A stretch of 64,000 nucleotides of DNA from Pseudomonadaceae bacterium (GCA_900766265.1 CAAFUS010000010.1:310001-374000); one strand, 5' to 3'. Positions 52,098 to 61,751 are shown, numbered from the stretch's first letter. Made by a program: numbers and translations. Notes: generated from the letters alone by a model not told the origin.

Positions 52098-52340
52098 TCA
52101 GCTCATGTTCTGATGCAGCCGCACGTTGAGCTCGTCGACGATGGGTGCCCATTCGGCATCTTCGAGCAGTTCGTCCTTGAGGAAGGCGCGCTGGGCCTCG
52201 TTCCAGAACGGCGCTTCGGACACCTTCACGTCGTCGGGGAGCGGGTAATGCTGGGCGATGAATGCGTCGATGCTGGCCTCGTCGGAAGCCAGACCGAGTT
52301 GCTCGAACAGCGTGCCCAGGTCTTTGTTGGGTAATTCCAT
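52098..52340 (-). CDS. DUF2789 family protein
   Basis: 80 aa matching DUF2789: L-F-E-Q-L-G-L, H-Y-P-L-P-D-D-V near 40 and F-W-N-E-A-Q-R-A-F-L near 52. Soluble, all helical, of unknown role. Start at ATG 52340 since a GGAGGA site precedes it; longer frame upstream is not conserved. Divergent from ghrA. Confidence 0.85.
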   Translation of the reverse strand: MELPNKDLGTLFEQLGLASDEASIDAFIAQHYPLPDDVKVSEAPFWNEAQRAFLKDELLEDAEWAPIVDELNVRLHQNMS

Positions 52341-52497
52341 GCGATGTCCTCCAGGTGGGTCGAGTGACGCGTGGGCGCCTCGTTGTCGTTTATTCAGAGG
52401 CCGCCCCCGGCGCAACAGTTCCGACGGCGAGACGGGCGTGGCCGTCGCCGGGCAAAGCCTTTAGGCTCTGGGGCAATCTCTGGGCGAAGGCAGCGAC

Positions 52498-53433
52498 ATG
52501 CATATTCTTCTTTGCGGCAGTTTCGATACGAACGAGCGCGACCAGTGGCTGCGGCTGCTGCAGACACAGGTTCCGGATGCCCACTGGCATCTGGACAGGG
52601 GCGCAGCGGCCGAACGGATAGAAGTCGCAGTGGTGGCCAACCCACCGCCCGGTTCGCTGCAGGGGCTACCTAGCCTGCGCCTGATCCAGTCGCTGTGGGC
52701 CGGGGTGGATCGGCTGATGGCAGACGACAGCCTGCCGGCCGGCGTGCCAGTGACGCGGATGGTCGATCCGTACATGAGCGCGGCGATGGCCGAAACCGCC
52801 GTCTGGGCCAGCCTCTCGCTGCATCGCGGTTTCTTCGCGTACCAGCGCCAGCAGCGCGAGGGGGTGTGGCGACAGCTGGAGCAGCGCCGGGCCAGAGAGG
52901 TCCGGATCGCGGTGCTGGGCATGGGACAACTGGGCCGTCGCGCCGCCCGCCAACTCGCCGCACTCGGCTACCGGGTGACCGGCTGGAGCCAGCGCACCGC
53001 CGCGGCCGAACCGGGCATCGATACGTGCAGCACGGATCAGGCACTGCAAGACTTGTTGCCACATTGCGACATCCTCATCAACCTGCTGCCGCTGACGCCG
53101 GCGACCCGCGGCCTGCTGAACCGGCAGCTGTTCGCCGCGATGCGTCGAGGCGCCAGCCTGGTCAACCTCGCGCGCGGCGCGCATCTGGTCGAGCAGGACC
53201 TCCTGCAGGCCCTGGACGCGGGCCAGCTCGGCCATGCCGTGCTCGATGCCTTCGCCGAGGAGCCGCTGCCGGCCGGGCACCCATTCTGGCAGCACCCGCA
53301 GGTCACCCTGCTGCCCCATGTCGCGGCGCTGACCGACATGCGCAGCGCCGCCGAAGCGGTGGCGGCCAACGTGCAGGCGCTGGCCCGTGGCGAGCCGCTG
53401 AGTCATCTGGTCGACCGCCAGCGGGGCTATTGA
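52498..53433 (+). CDS. ghrA: Glyoxylate/hydroxypyruvate reductase A
   Basis: 311-aa D-2-hydroxyacid dehydrogenase like GhrA (YcdW). Cofactor loop G-M-G-Q-L-G-R (about 141-147), catalytic Arg in N-L-A-R-G-A-H (about 222-228), Glu in D-A-F-A-E-E-P-L and His in L-P-H-V-A-A are all present. It reduces glyoxylate and hydroxypyruvate, probably with NADPH (S-Q-R after the Rossmann loop). ATG 52498 directly follows the short spacer from DUF2789. The neighbour 3' is yebC. Confidence 0.9.
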   Translation: MHILLCGSFDTNERDQWLRLLQTQVPDAHWHLDRGAAAERIEVAVVANPPPGSLQGLPSLRLIQSLWAGVDRLMADDSLPAGVPVTRMVDPYMSAAMAETAVWASLSLHRGFFAYQRQQREGVWRQLEQRRAREVRIAVLGMGQLGRRAARQLAALGYRVTGWSQRTAAAEPGIDTCSTDQALQDLLPHCDILINLLPLTPATRGLLNRQLFAAMRRGASLVNLARGAHLVEQDLLQALDAGQLGHAVLDAFAEEPLPAGHPFWQHPQVTLLPHVAALTDMRSAAEAVAANVQALARGEPLSHLVDRQRGY

Positions 53434-53562
53434 TCGCGACCGCCTCGTGCCTCGCGCGCCGAATCGACGCAGCCGGGTGGATGCCCTTCCTCGCCGGAGC
53501 GACTAGAATTCGCGCTTCACGCCGGCCTCGAGCCGGCCCCCTTTACGAAACAGAGATCAGCC

Positions 53563-54264
53563 ATGGGCGCACAGTGGAAAGCCAAACATAAGGAAGCGGC
53601 GGCCAACGCCAAGGGCCGCATCTTCGGCAAGCTGTCGAAGGAAATCATGATCGCCGCCCGCAGCGGTCCGGACCCGGACATGAACCCGCGCCTGCGCCTG
53701 GTCGTCGAGCAGGCCAAGAAGGCTTCCATGCCGCGCGAGACGCTGGAGCGCGCCATCAAGAAAGGCGCCGGACTGCTCGGCGATGCGGTGCAGTTCGAGC
53801 GCACCACCTACGAAGGTTTCGCGCCCCATCAGGTGCCGCTGATCGTCGAATGCCTGACCGACAACATCAACCGGACCGTCGCCGAAATTCGCGTGCTGTT
53901 CCGCAAGGGGCAACTCGGCGCGTCGGGCTCGGTCGCCTGGGATTTCGATTACCTGGGCATGATCGAAGCCTCCCCGGCCGAGGCCGATGCCGATCCGGAA
54001 CTGGCGGCCATCGAAGCCGGCGCCCAGGATTTCGAGCCGGCGGAAAATGGCGCCACGCTGTTCCTCAGCGATCCGACCGACATGGACGCGGTCTGCCGCG
54101 CCCTGCCCGCCCAGGGCTTCACCGTGACCGCCGCCCAGCTCGGCTATCGGCCGAAGAATCCGGTAAGCCTGTCGGGCCCCGAACTCGAAGAAGTCGAAGC
54201 CTTCCTCGAGGCGCTCGACGCCCATGACGACGTGCAGAACGTCTATGTAGGTCTGGCGGGCTGA
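53563..54264 (+). CDS. YebC/PmpR family protein
   Basis: 233-aa YebC-family protein. Typical blocks: K-G-R-I-F-G-K-L-S-K-E-I near 18, M-N-P-R-L-R-L near 45, Y-E-G-F-A-P near 85, and N-R-T-V-A-E near 103. Family members regulate quorum sensing (PmpR) or help translation of Pro-rich stretches. This copy is of the YeeN-like lineage and lies apart from ruvABC, so it is probably the second paralogue. ATG 53563. Confidence 0.82.
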   Translation: MGAQWKAKHKEAAANAKGRIFGKLSKEIMIAARSGPDPDMNPRLRLVVEQAKKASMPRETLERAIKKGAGLLGDAVQFERTTYEGFAPHQVPLIVECLTDNINRTVAEIRVLFRKGQLGASGSVAWDFDYLGMIEASPAEADADPELAAIEAGAQDFEPAENGATLFLSDPTDMDAVCRALPAQGFTVTAAQLGYRPKNPVSLSGPELEEVEAFLEALDAHDDVQNVYVGLAG

Positions 54265-54381
54265 GCCCCGCCCGCTGCGCCTCGGGCACCCCAGTTCCGA
54301 GCCGCAGCAGCGACTCCCACCCAGAAGGGAGCGCCTCTGCCGTGCGTGTAAACCATCGATCCGTTATCCGAGAGGTTTACC

Positions 54382-54702
54382 ATGGCCACCACATCCGCCG
54401 ACATTTGCGCCGCCGCCGACCAGCTCAAGGGCTTGGTCGGTTTCAACGGCAAGACCGGAACCCACATCGTCCGCTTCAGCGAAGACGCCTTCGGCCTGGA
54501 CATCGCCGAAGAGAGCATCATCCCCACCTGTGAATTCGTCTGGCAGCCCCAGGGCAACGGCCTGATGACGCTCAAGCGCGAACTCATCCAGCTGCTGCTC
54601 GACCAGAACATCCACGACCGCCTCGGCATCGGCGAAGCGTTGATGCTGTACATGCGACGCCGGGAACTGCCGGAAATCGCTGCGCAGCGTCTACGTCGCT
54701 AG
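54382..54702 (+). CDS. Conserved hypothetical protein (106 aa)
   Basis: 106 aa, soluble. The first part (D-Q-L-K-G-L-V-G-F-N-G-K-T-G) and a basic tail (Y-M-R-R-R-E-L-P-E-I) suggest a small mixed alpha/beta protein. ATG 54382 follows GAGAGG. It sits between yebC and a chemoreceptor, alone. I do not recognise a family. Confidence 0.55.
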   Translation: MATTSADICAAADQLKGLVGFNGKTGTHIVRFSEDAFGLDIAEESIIPTCEFVWQPQGNGLMTLKRELIQLLLDQNIHDRLGIGEALMLYMRRRELPEIAAQRLRR

Positions 54703-54753
54703 ATCCAGCCCGCTCGCACACCAGCGCTGGTCATTTTCACCGCGGCCATGAAA

Positions 54754-54794
54754 TGTCAACCCGATCACAGATCGTTTCTGTGACCGGGTTGACA
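54754..54794 (+). terminator. Long stem-loop before the chemoreceptor gene
   Basis: An 18-bp stem (one G-U type mismatch) with a 5-base loop lies between 54754 and 54794. No T-run follows; it may end the transcript of the 106-aa gene or act on the chemoreceptor leader. Confidence 0.5.
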
Positions 54795-54873
54795 CCTGTA
54801 GTCGGCCGGGGTGCACGCCGATAACCAGACACAACCTTCAGGGCAGAGCGTTGCCCACAAAAGAGACACGCCT

Positions 54874-56796
54874 ATGAAAAACTTCAAGGTCAGTTACAAG
54901 CTGGGTCTGGGCTTTGCCGCCGTATTGCTGCTTACCCTCGCCACGGCGGGCATCGGCGTCCATAGCTTGGACATTCTCATTTCACGAAGTGACAAGGCGC
55001 AGACGGCCGCTCTCATCCTGGACAAGGCCAACGAAATCCGCCACGCGCAGAAACTGTTCGAATCCACCAGCGATCCGAAACACGTGGCGAATGTCGATGC
55101 GCTGGTCGGCGAAGCCATAGCGTTCGTCGAAGCGGAGAAGCGCAAGTTCAACGATCCGGAAGATCTACGTCGGCTGGGTGCCCTCTCGGCTGAAATTGCT
55201 GATTATCAGAAGAGCTTCAAGGCCCTGGTCGCAGCCAAGGAGCTCAAGGTCACGACGCGTCGCAACTGGGTGGCCTCAGGCGACACTGCTGACAAACTCA
55301 TTGAGGCACTCGACAAACGTTGGAACGGGGTCGTCGGTAACCCAGTCATCCATCAGGATGGCGAAGCGGCGTCCTTGGCCCTTCAGATTGTCGATCTGGC
55401 CAAGCAGAATCGGATGCTGCGCTTTACCGTCCGCGGTTACCTGATGGACGAATCGGACAAGTCGCTGCAAATCATGCAACAGCAATTCCAGATCATGCGC
55501 GATGTCATGGCTGCCTTGAGCCTCGAACTGATCGGCCCGCAAGCCCAGAGCCTGCAGGCGATCAAGGCCGCCGCCGATGAGTACATCAGCCTGGTTGAAA
55601 AACTGCCGCCAATCGTGGACAACGAGCGAAAGGCGCGTCAGGAGATGGAGCGTCTCTTTGAGCAGATCGACAGCGATGCCAACGCCATCGTCTCCGCCCA
55701 GAACGCCAAGCGAACCAGCGATGCGCTCTCCAGCAAGCTGCGCATGCTCGGCGCAACCCTCCTCGCCCTGCTCGCCGGCGTGATGATCAGCTGGTGGATG
55801 GTGCGCCAGATCACCCAGCCCCTGAGCCAGGCGGTGAAGATCGCCGAAGGCATCGGCGCAGGCGACATGACTGGCCAGCCCACCGAGAAGCGCGGCGACG
55901 AATTCGGCCTGCTGCTCGACGCCATGAACCGCACCCGCAACAACCTGCGCGAACTGTTGGCCCAGATCAGCGGTATCACCACCCAGCTCGCCGCCGCGGC
56001 CGAGCAGCTTTCGGCCGTCACCGAGCAGACCAGCGCTGGCGTCAACAACCAGCGCATGGAAACCGACCAGGTCGCCACTGCCATGAACCAAATGGCCGCC
56101 ACCGTCCATGAGGTGGCACAGAACGCCGGCGAAGCGTCCGATGCCGCACAACGCGCCGACCGTCAGGCAACCCAGGGCAACTCCGTAGTCAAGCGCGCCC
56201 TGGCGCAGATCGACAAGCTCAGCCGCGAGGTGTCGCTCTCGGCTGAGGCCATGGGTCGCCTGAATCAGGAAAGCGCCAACATCGGCACCGTGCTGACGGT
56301 AATCAACGGCATCGCCGAGCAGACCAACCTGCTGGCGCTCAACGCGGCGATCGAAGCGGCGCGCGCCGGCGAAGCCGGTCGCGGTTTCGCGGTGGTGGCC
56401 GACGAGGTGCGCGGCCTGGCCCAGCGCACCCAGCAGTCCACGGCACAGATCGAAACGCTGATCGGCAACCTGCAGAAAGGCTCCCAGGACGCCTCGTACA
56501 TGATGCAGAGCAGCAGCGCCCTGGCGGTCGAGACGGTCGACCTGGCGCGCAAGGTCGGCGAGGAGCTGGAGGCGATCACCCAGACCGTTTCGATGATCCA
56601 GGCCATGAACATACAGATCGCCACGGCGGCCGAAGAGCAGAGTTCGGTGGCCGAAGAGGTCAACCGCAGCGTGCTCAACGTGCGCGACGTGGCCGATCAG
56701 TCCGCCGCTGCCGCCGAGGAAACCGCGGCGTCCACGGTGGAGCTTGCTCGACTCGGCAACGAGCTGAACCTGCTGATCGGCCGTTTCAAGGTCTGA
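54874..56796 (+). CDS. Methyl-accepting chemotaxis protein with HBM sensor domain
   Basis: 640-aa chemoreceptor. TM1 about 10-30; the periplasmic part (about 31-285) is a two-module helical bundle typical of HBM domains such as McpS, which binds organic acids; TM2 about 296-316; then HAMP (G-D-M-T-G-Q) and the MCP signalling hairpin with E-Q-T-N-L-L-A-L-N-A-A near 490. The C-terminus ends F-K-V without a CheR/CheB pentapeptide. ATG 54874 is preceded by AAGAGA; 21 codons upstream are in frame but non-coding. Ligand, probably a TCA-cycle acid, is inferred. Confidence 0.9.
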   Translation: MKNFKVSYKLGLGFAAVLLLTLATAGIGVHSLDILISRSDKAQTAALILDKANEIRHAQKLFESTSDPKHVANVDALVGEAIAFVEAEKRKFNDPEDLRRLGALSAEIADYQKSFKALVAAKELKVTTRRNWVASGDTADKLIEALDKRWNGVVGNPVIHQDGEAASLALQIVDLAKQNRMLRFTVRGYLMDESDKSLQIMQQQFQIMRDVMAALSLELIGPQAQSLQAIKAAADEYISLVEKLPPIVDNERKARQEMERLFEQIDSDANAIVSAQNAKRTSDALSSKLRMLGATLLALLAGVMISWWMVRQITQPLSQAVKIAEGIGAGDMTGQPTEKRGDEFGLLLDAMNRTRNNLRELLAQISGITTQLAAAAEQLSAVTEQTSAGVNNQRMETDQVATAMNQMAATVHEVAQNAGEASDAAQRADRQATQGNSVVKRALAQIDKLSREVSLSAEAMGRLNQESANIGTVLTVINGIAEQTNLLALNAAIEAARAGEAGRGFAVVADEVRGLAQRTQQSTAQIETLIGNLQKGSQDASYMMQSSSALAVETVDLARKVGEELEAITQTVSMIQAMNIQIATAAEEQSSVAEEVNRSVLNVRDVADQSAAAAEETAASTVELARLGNELNLLIGRFKV

Positions 56797-56814
56797 TACA
56801 ACGCAGGCTTCGCC

Positions 56815-57693
56815 TCAGGCGAGGCGGAGCCTGCCGAACAGCCAGCCACCGAACACGTTGATCAGCAGCCCCAGCATGACCAGCAGCGCCCCGGCCATCT
56901 GCAACGGGCCGAGCGCTTCACCCAGCAGCAGCGCCGACGAGCTCAGGCCGATCACCGGCACCAGCAGCGAAAACGGCGCCACCTGCCCCGCCGGATAGCG
57001 CGACAGCAGGCGACTCCAGAGGCCGTAGCCGAGAATCGTGGCCCCGAAGGCGAGGTACGTGAGCACCAGGAACGAGTTCCAGCCGAACTGGCGCAACGAG
57101 GTCTCGATCAGCTCGGGCCCTTCTAGAAACCAGGACATCGCCAGGAACGGCAGCGGCGGGATCAGGCTGCCCCAGACCACCAGCCCCACCAGGTTCACCT
57201 TGCCCACCTTGCGGGTGACGATGTTGCCCATTGCCCACATCGACGCCGCGCCGATGGTCAGCAGGAATCCGGTCAAGGTGGTCCCCCGTTCGCCCTGGGA
57301 ACCGATCAGGAACAGGCCGGCCGCCGCCATCACCAGCCCCAGCAGGTTCGCCGCCCGGATCCGCTCGCCGAGGAACATGGCCGCGAAGAACAGCGTGAAG
57401 AAGGCCTGTGACTGCAGCACCAGCGAGGCCAGGCCTGCCGGCATGCCCTGGTTCATCGCCGAGAACAGGAAGGCGAACTGGCCGAACGAGATCGTCAGCC
57501 CATAGGCCAGCATCCAGCGCAGCGGGACCTCAGGCCGCCGGATGAAGAACACGGCAGGGACCGCGGCGAGCGTGAAGCGCAGCGCGCCCAGCAGCATCGG
57601 CGGTATGTCGTGCAGGCCGACCTTGATGACCACGAAGTTCAGCCCCCAGACGACGATCACGACTAAGGCGAGCAGCAGGTCCTTGGGCGCCAT
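56815..57693 (-). CDS. eamA: EamA-type O-acetylserine/cysteine exporter
   Basis: 292-aa DMT transporter with ten helices (two EamA repeats). It follows E. coli EamA (YdeD) closely: V-V-V-W-G-L-N-F-V-V-I-K-V-G-L-type start of TM1, M-P-A-G-L-A-S-L-V-L-Q near 101, and V-A-P-F-S-L-L-V-P-V near 240. The family exports cysteine and O-acetylserine; the exact substrate here is by analogy. Start at ATG 57693, upstream in-frame codons out of character. Convergent with the chemoreceptor. Confidence 0.85.
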   Translation of the reverse strand: MAPKDLLLALVVIVVWGLNFVVIKVGLHDIPPMLLGALRFTLAAVPAVFFIRRPEVPLRWMLAYGLTISFGQFAFLFSAMNQGMPAGLASLVLQSQAFFTLFFAAMFLGERIRAANLLGLVMAAAGLFLIGSQGERGTTLTGFLLTIGAASMWAMGNIVTRKVGKVNLVGLVVWGSLIPPLPFLAMSWFLEGPELIETSLRQFGWNSFLVLTYLAFGATILGYGLWSRLLSRYPAGQVAPFSLLVPVIGLSSSALLLGEALGPLQMAGALLVMLGLLINVFGGWLFGRLRLA

Positions 57694-57845
57694 CGCAGGC
57701 CTCCGGGCAGAGAGAAGGACGGTCATTAGAACGGGGCAGCCGCCTGGCGCGCCCGATACAGTCGCGGCGGATTTTTGCCATACAGTGCCGACAGCCATGG
57801 GCGGCAGGGCTAGAATTACGAGGCGACCACCGACGGGACCGTTCC

Positions 57846-58190
57846 ATGAGCGACAACGCCAAAAGCAGGATTCCCTACAGCCAGCGCGAGCAGGGTTATC
57901 GAGAGAAGGCGCTGAAGATGTACCCCTGGGTCTGCGGGCGCTGCGCCCGCGAATTTTCAGGCAAGCGCCTGAGCGAGCTGACCGTGCACCACAAGGACCA
58001 CAACCACGACAACAACCCCGAGGACGGCTCCAACTGGGAGCTGCTCTGCCTGTACTGCCACGACAACGAGCACTCGCGCTACACCGACAACCAGTACTTC
58101 GCCGAGTCGACGCCCGGCGCGGACAAAGGCCCCAAGACCACCTTCAAGGGCCTGGCCGGGCTGGGCGACCTGCTCAAGGGCAAACAGTAA
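57846..58190 (+). CDS. yajD: YajD-like HNH nuclease family protein
   Basis: 114 aa with an HNH fold: C-G-R-C near 35-38 and C-L-Y-C near 73-76 (zinc knuckles), and V-H-H-K-D-H-N-H near 50-57 (catalytic His). Matches YajD, uncharacterised. The end is flexible and basic. Divergent from eamA, ATG 57846 about 150 bases from its start. Whether it cuts DNA is not known. Confidence 0.9.
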   Translation: MSDNAKSRIPYSQREQGYREKALKMYPWVCGRCAREFSGKRLSELTVHHKDHNHDNNPEDGSNWELLCLYCHDNEHSRYTDNQYFAESTPGADKGPKTTFKGLAGLGDLLKGKQ

Positions 58191-58246
58191 CCCGACCTGA
58201 AACGGCGAACCGGATCACCGCGATCACGGGTTCGCCCCCCGTTCGG

Positions 58247-59737
58247 CTATATCGCCGACAGGGTGCGGTACTCGTCCTGGGCATGCTGGTCGGTCATGCC
58301 GCTAATGAAGTCCTGCAGCATCCGACAGCGGTGGTAGAACTCCCAGAGCCCCGCGTCCGAACCGCGCCCCTCCACCTCCTTGAGCGCCTCGTGGTAGGCC
58401 TTGACCTGCTGGCTCGGCAGGCGGCGGGCCAGCATCTGCAGATGCGGCTCGCGGCGGCAGCACCCCTGGGTGAGCTCCGCGAAGGTCTGCGGCGAAACGC
58501 GTAGCAGCGGCGAGTAGAAATCCAGCAGGCCCTGCAGGATGCGGTAGCCCTGCAACTGCAGCGTATCGACCTCCGGATGGCAGAAGACGCGCTCCATCGC
58601 GACGTCCTTGAAGGTCTGAACGATGGCGTTGGGCAGGCTATCGTCCTCCATCAAGGCGCGGTCGAGGGTCCCTTCGTACACCGCCTCGATGTTGTCGATG
58701 AACTGCCGGGCCGCGTGCTGGACCAGCGGGTGGATCATGTTCACCCGCAACCAGATGAAGAACTCACTGACCTTGTTGATCGGCTCGTTCTGGGAGCGCT
58801 TCAGGGCGTACTGGACAAGCTCGCGAAAAGACTGCTGCTTGCCGGGGATCAGCGCGTCGGGCGACTTGTGCTCGGCGAACTTCTCGACCAACAGCTGCGC
58901 CAACTGCTCGATGCCGAGAATGCCTTTCTCCACCGAGTCCTCGATGTCGGCCAGGCAATAGGAGATGTCGTCCGCCGCTTCCATGATGTAGACCACCGGG
59001 TGACGGGTGCCGTCCGGCATGCCCAGTGCCCCGCGCAGCTCGGTGACGAAGGCTTCCTCGCTGAGATAGAAGCCGGGCTTCTTGTTCAGGTAGGCGCACG
59101 GGCTACCCTTGTCCGGCTTGGGTAGGTAGGCCGGACGCACGTACTTGATCAGCCCTGCGGTCTGGGTGTAGGTCAGGTTCAGCCTCAGCAGCTTGACCAC
59201 CAGGCGGATGGCCTGGGCGTTGCCCTCGAAGCTCTTGAGGTCGGTGAGCATGCGCTGGCGCAGTGCCGAATCACCCTGCCCCGGCACCGCAGTGGCGAAC
59301 AGCGAATCCAGCGCGCCGCCGAACCAGTCGCCAATGGCGTACTCACCGAAATGCCCGAACGGCGGATTGCCGACGTCGTGCATCAGGCAGGACATCTCAA
59401 CCAGGGTTTCGAGCGCGCCCTCGAGCCCGTCGAGCCCGAACTGCCCGGCGCGGTCGCCCAGCTGCTTGTACAGCGTGCGTACGATGAAACGCCCGGTCTG
59501 CTGGACTTCCAGCGAATGGGTCAGACGGCTGCGCACGGCGGCGTTGCGCTCGAGCGGAAAGACCTGGGTCTTTTGTTGTAGCCTGCGCACCGCCGCGGAG
59601 TTGATGATGCGACCCCGATCGCTTTCGAGCTGATCGATCAGCGCGCCGACGGTGCCCGCCTCCAGCACGCCGGGCTCCGATTTTCCATGCGGTCGCTGAC
59701 GGGATATCTTCTGCTTGAAATCGATGGGGCCCTGCAT
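58247..59737 (-). CDS. dgt: Deoxyguanosinetriphosphate triphosphohydrolase
   Basis: 496-aa HD-domain enzyme hydrolysing dGTP to deoxyguanosine and tripolyphosphate. Metal ligands: R-L-T-H-S-L-E (about 70), the H-D pair in L-M-H-D-V-G-N-P-P-F-G-H (about 116-127), and D in A-A-D-D-I-S-Y near 259. Length matches E. coli Dgt (505). ATG 59737; the start M-Q-G-P-I-D-F is usual. Monocistronic. Confidence 0.92.
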   Translation of the reverse strand: MQGPIDFKQKISRQRPHGKSEPGVLEAGTVGALIDQLESDRGRIINSAAVRRLQQKTQVFPLERNAAVRSRLTHSLEVQQTGRFIVRTLYKQLGDRAGQFGLDGLEGALETLVEMSCLMHDVGNPPFGHFGEYAIGDWFGGALDSLFATAVPGQGDSALRQRMLTDLKSFEGNAQAIRLVVKLLRLNLTYTQTAGLIKYVRPAYLPKPDKGSPCAYLNKKPGFYLSEEAFVTELRGALGMPDGTRHPVVYIMEAADDISYCLADIEDSVEKGILGIEQLAQLLVEKFAEHKSPDALIPGKQQSFRELVQYALKRSQNEPINKVSEFFIWLRVNMIHPLVQHAARQFIDNIEAVYEGTLDRALMEDDSLPNAIVQTFKDVAMERVFCHPEVDTLQLQGYRILQGLLDFYSPLLRVSPQTFAELTQGCCRREPHLQMLARRLPSQQVKAYHEALKEVEGRGSDAGLWEFYHRCRMLQDFISGMTDQHAQDEYRTLSAI

Positions 59738-59830
59738 CGTTGCGCTCGCTGGCTATGACCGAGCCCGCAGCCTAGCGCGGCTCGCCCCTGCAACCAAGTG
59801 CGCCACGCACCCTGATCGACGGAGCCTCCG

Positions 59831-60025
59831 ATGGACCGCGTCACTTTTCATCGGCAACAGGCCGAACGCGCCACCGCCGAAGCGCAGCGCCTGCTGGAGC
59901 AGCGCGACGCCCTGGGCCCCCGCTGGCTCGCCTGGGTGGCGACGCAACTCTACGCGATGGGGCCACCCGAGTTCGCCGCCATGGTCCGGCGCGAACTGCA
60001 ACGCCTCACCGAGGCGTCGGCATGA
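59831..60025 (+). CDS. Small helical protein ahead of the MOSC gene (64 aa)
   Basis: 64 aa, charged helices with an R-W-L-A-W-V-A-T-Q-L-Y segment. No signal. Its stop overlaps the ATG of the MOSC protein (ATGA), so the two are co-translated. GGAG lies before ATG 59831. Family not recognised; may assist the MOSC enzyme. Confidence 0.65.
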   Translation: MDRVTFHRQQAERATAEAQRLLEQRDALGPRWLAWVATQLYAMGPPEFAAMVRRELQRLTEASA

Positions 60026-60705
60026 ACCACTGGCCGGCGACCGGCCCTTTCCTGCTCGAACGCCTTCGACCGCTTCCCGGCACGGGCAAGCCATCGGCCA
60101 TCGACAAGCGCGCGGCCCTGGGCAGCGTCTGGCTCGGGTACGACGGGCTGAAGGGTGATCGCGTGGCCGACCGCCGCTATCACGGGGGCCCCGACCGCAG
60201 CGTCTGTCACTTTCCGGCCCAGCATTACGACAGACTCGCCCGACAGTTTCCGGCGCTCGCCGGCTGCGCCGTTCCAGCCTTCGGCGAGAACCTCTCCACG
60301 TGGGGCCTGGACGAACGGGCGGTATGCATCGGCGACCGCCTGCGCTGGGGCGCGGCGATAATCGAGATCAGTCAGCCCCGCGTACCCTGCGTCAACCTTG
60401 ATCGTCGCCACCAGGCACCCGGCCTGGCACGCAGCATGGTTCGTTCCGGGCTGACCGGCTGGCTCTACCGGACCGTCCGGGAAGGCGCGGTAGAACCCAG
60501 GGACGACCTGGAGCTCCTCGAGCGGCCGCTACCGCGGATGACAGTCGCGTCGGTGTGGCTCGCCTATGGAAACGAGGATGCGTCGCTCGACACCCTGGCC
60601 GACCTGGCCGAGGCGCCGCTGCTCGCGCACCAGCTGCGCCAGGTGTTCGGCCAACGGCTCGATAGCGCCCGCAACCGGCGCGACCAGACCCGGCTGTTCG
60701 ACTAG
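60022..60705 (+). CDS. YiiM-like MOSC domain protein
   Basis: 227-aa MOSC-domain protein of the YiiM type. H-G-G-P-D-R-S-V-C near 53-61, and the Cys in P-R-V-P-C-V-N-L near 121, which coordinates molybdenum in MOSC proteins, are present. E. coli YiiM gives resistance to 6-hydroxylaminopurine. A C-terminal 3-alpha helical domain follows. Starts inside the previous gene's stop. Its end overlaps, tail to tail, the nitronate monooxygenase gene by 4 bases. Confidence 0.87.
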   Translation: MNHWPATGPFLLERLRPLPGTGKPSAIDKRAALGSVWLGYDGLKGDRVADRRYHGGPDRSVCHFPAQHYDRLARQFPALAGCAVPAFGENLSTWGLDERAVCIGDRLRWGAAIIEISQPRVPCVNLDRRHQAPGLARSMVRSGLTGWLYRTVREGAVEPRDDLELLERPLPRMTVASVWLAYGNEDASLDTLADLAEAPLLAHQLRQVFGQRLDSARNRRDQTRLFD

Positions 60706-61751
60706 ACCATCTCCTCACGCAAGAGGCGCAGCAGATCGCGCGCCGGCATCTCGCGCGCCAGAGGTGCGCCCTGCCCGGCCCACTGCGCGGCGAAGTCGTT
60801 GCTCCCCGCCGCGCTGGCCGCGGCATGCAGCGCCTTGGCCGCGTCATAGGCGATGGGATAATCGGGCAATGCCGGGGCACCAGGCCCACCGACCTCCTCG
60901 TACAGGCGGTTGGGAAGGCCACGGGCAGGCCGCCCGGAGATGTTCGAGGTGATCTGCGTGTAGGCGGCGCGCTCGCCCTTGAGCGCCAGGCGGTAGGCAG
61001 CATTGGCGGCCGACTCCGGACAGAGGATGAAGGCCGTACCCATCTGAACGCCGGAGGCCCCGAGCGCCCGCGCCGCCTTGATTCCCTGACCATCCATGAT
61101 CCCGCCGGCCGCGAGGATCGGCAGACGCGTCCGCATGGCGAGCAGGCGCACCAGGGCCAGGGTGCCGATCCCGGCGTCGCGGCTGCCGTCATCGAACACG
61201 CCGCGATGTCCGCCCGCTTCGACGCCCTGGGCGACGATCACGTCGACCCCTGACGTCTCGATCCGCTCGGCCTCGGCGGGGGTGGTGGCGCAGGCCAGCA
61301 CGCGGATACCCGCCGCCTTCAGCGAGGCGATGAAGGCCACCGGTGGCAGGCCGAAGTGAAAGCTGACCACGGCCGGCCGCTCGTCCAGCAGCATGGCCAG
61401 CATCGCTTCGTCTTCGACGAAGCTTCGGTAGATTTCCCGCAGGGCGGCCGGCGGCTCAGCGCCAAACTCGGCGAACCAGGGTCTCAGATGGTCCAGCCAG
61501 GCGGCTTCACGGTCAGGCTCGGCGCGCGCCGGACGATGGCAGAAGAAATTCACGTTGAACGGCTTGTCGGTCAGCATCCGCGTTTCGCGGATCATCGCCC
61601 GCGCCTGCTCGACCGTGCAGGCGCCCGCGCCGATCGAGCCAAGCCCGCCAGCCTCGCTGACCGCCGCGGCCAGTTGGGGGGTGGAGACACCCACCATGGG
61701 TGCCTGAACGATGGGGGTGTCGATTCCGAGCAAATCTACGAGCGTGTCCAC
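60702..61751 (-). CDS. Nitronate monooxygenase (2-nitropropane dioxygenase family)
   Basis: 349-aa FMN-binding TIM barrel. Key blocks: P-I-V-Q-A-P-M at the start, G-A-C-T near 38, Q-G-V-E-A-G-G-H near 176-183 (catalytic His), A-A-G-G-I near 214, and G-T-A-F-I near 238. It oxidises alkyl nitronates, which protects against propionate-3-nitronate-type toxins. Convergent with the MOSC gene. Family strong; natural substrate unknown. Confidence 0.9.
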   Translation of the reverse strand: MDTLVDLLGIDTPIVQAPMVGVSTPQLAAAVSEAGGLGSIGAGACTVEQARAMIRETRMLTDKPFNVNFFCHRPARAEPDREAAWLDHLRPWFAEFGAEPPAALREIYRSFVEDEAMLAMLLDERPAVVSFHFGLPPVAFIASLKAAGIRVLACATTPAEAERIETSGVDVIVAQGVEAGGHRGVFDDGSRDAGIGTLALVRLLAMRTRLPILAAGGIMDGQGIKAARALGASGVQMGTAFILCPESAANAAYRLALKGERAAYTQITSNISGRPARGLPNRLYEEVGGPGAPALPDYPIAYDAAKALHAAASAAGSNDFAAQWAGQGAPLAREMPARDLLRLLREEMV

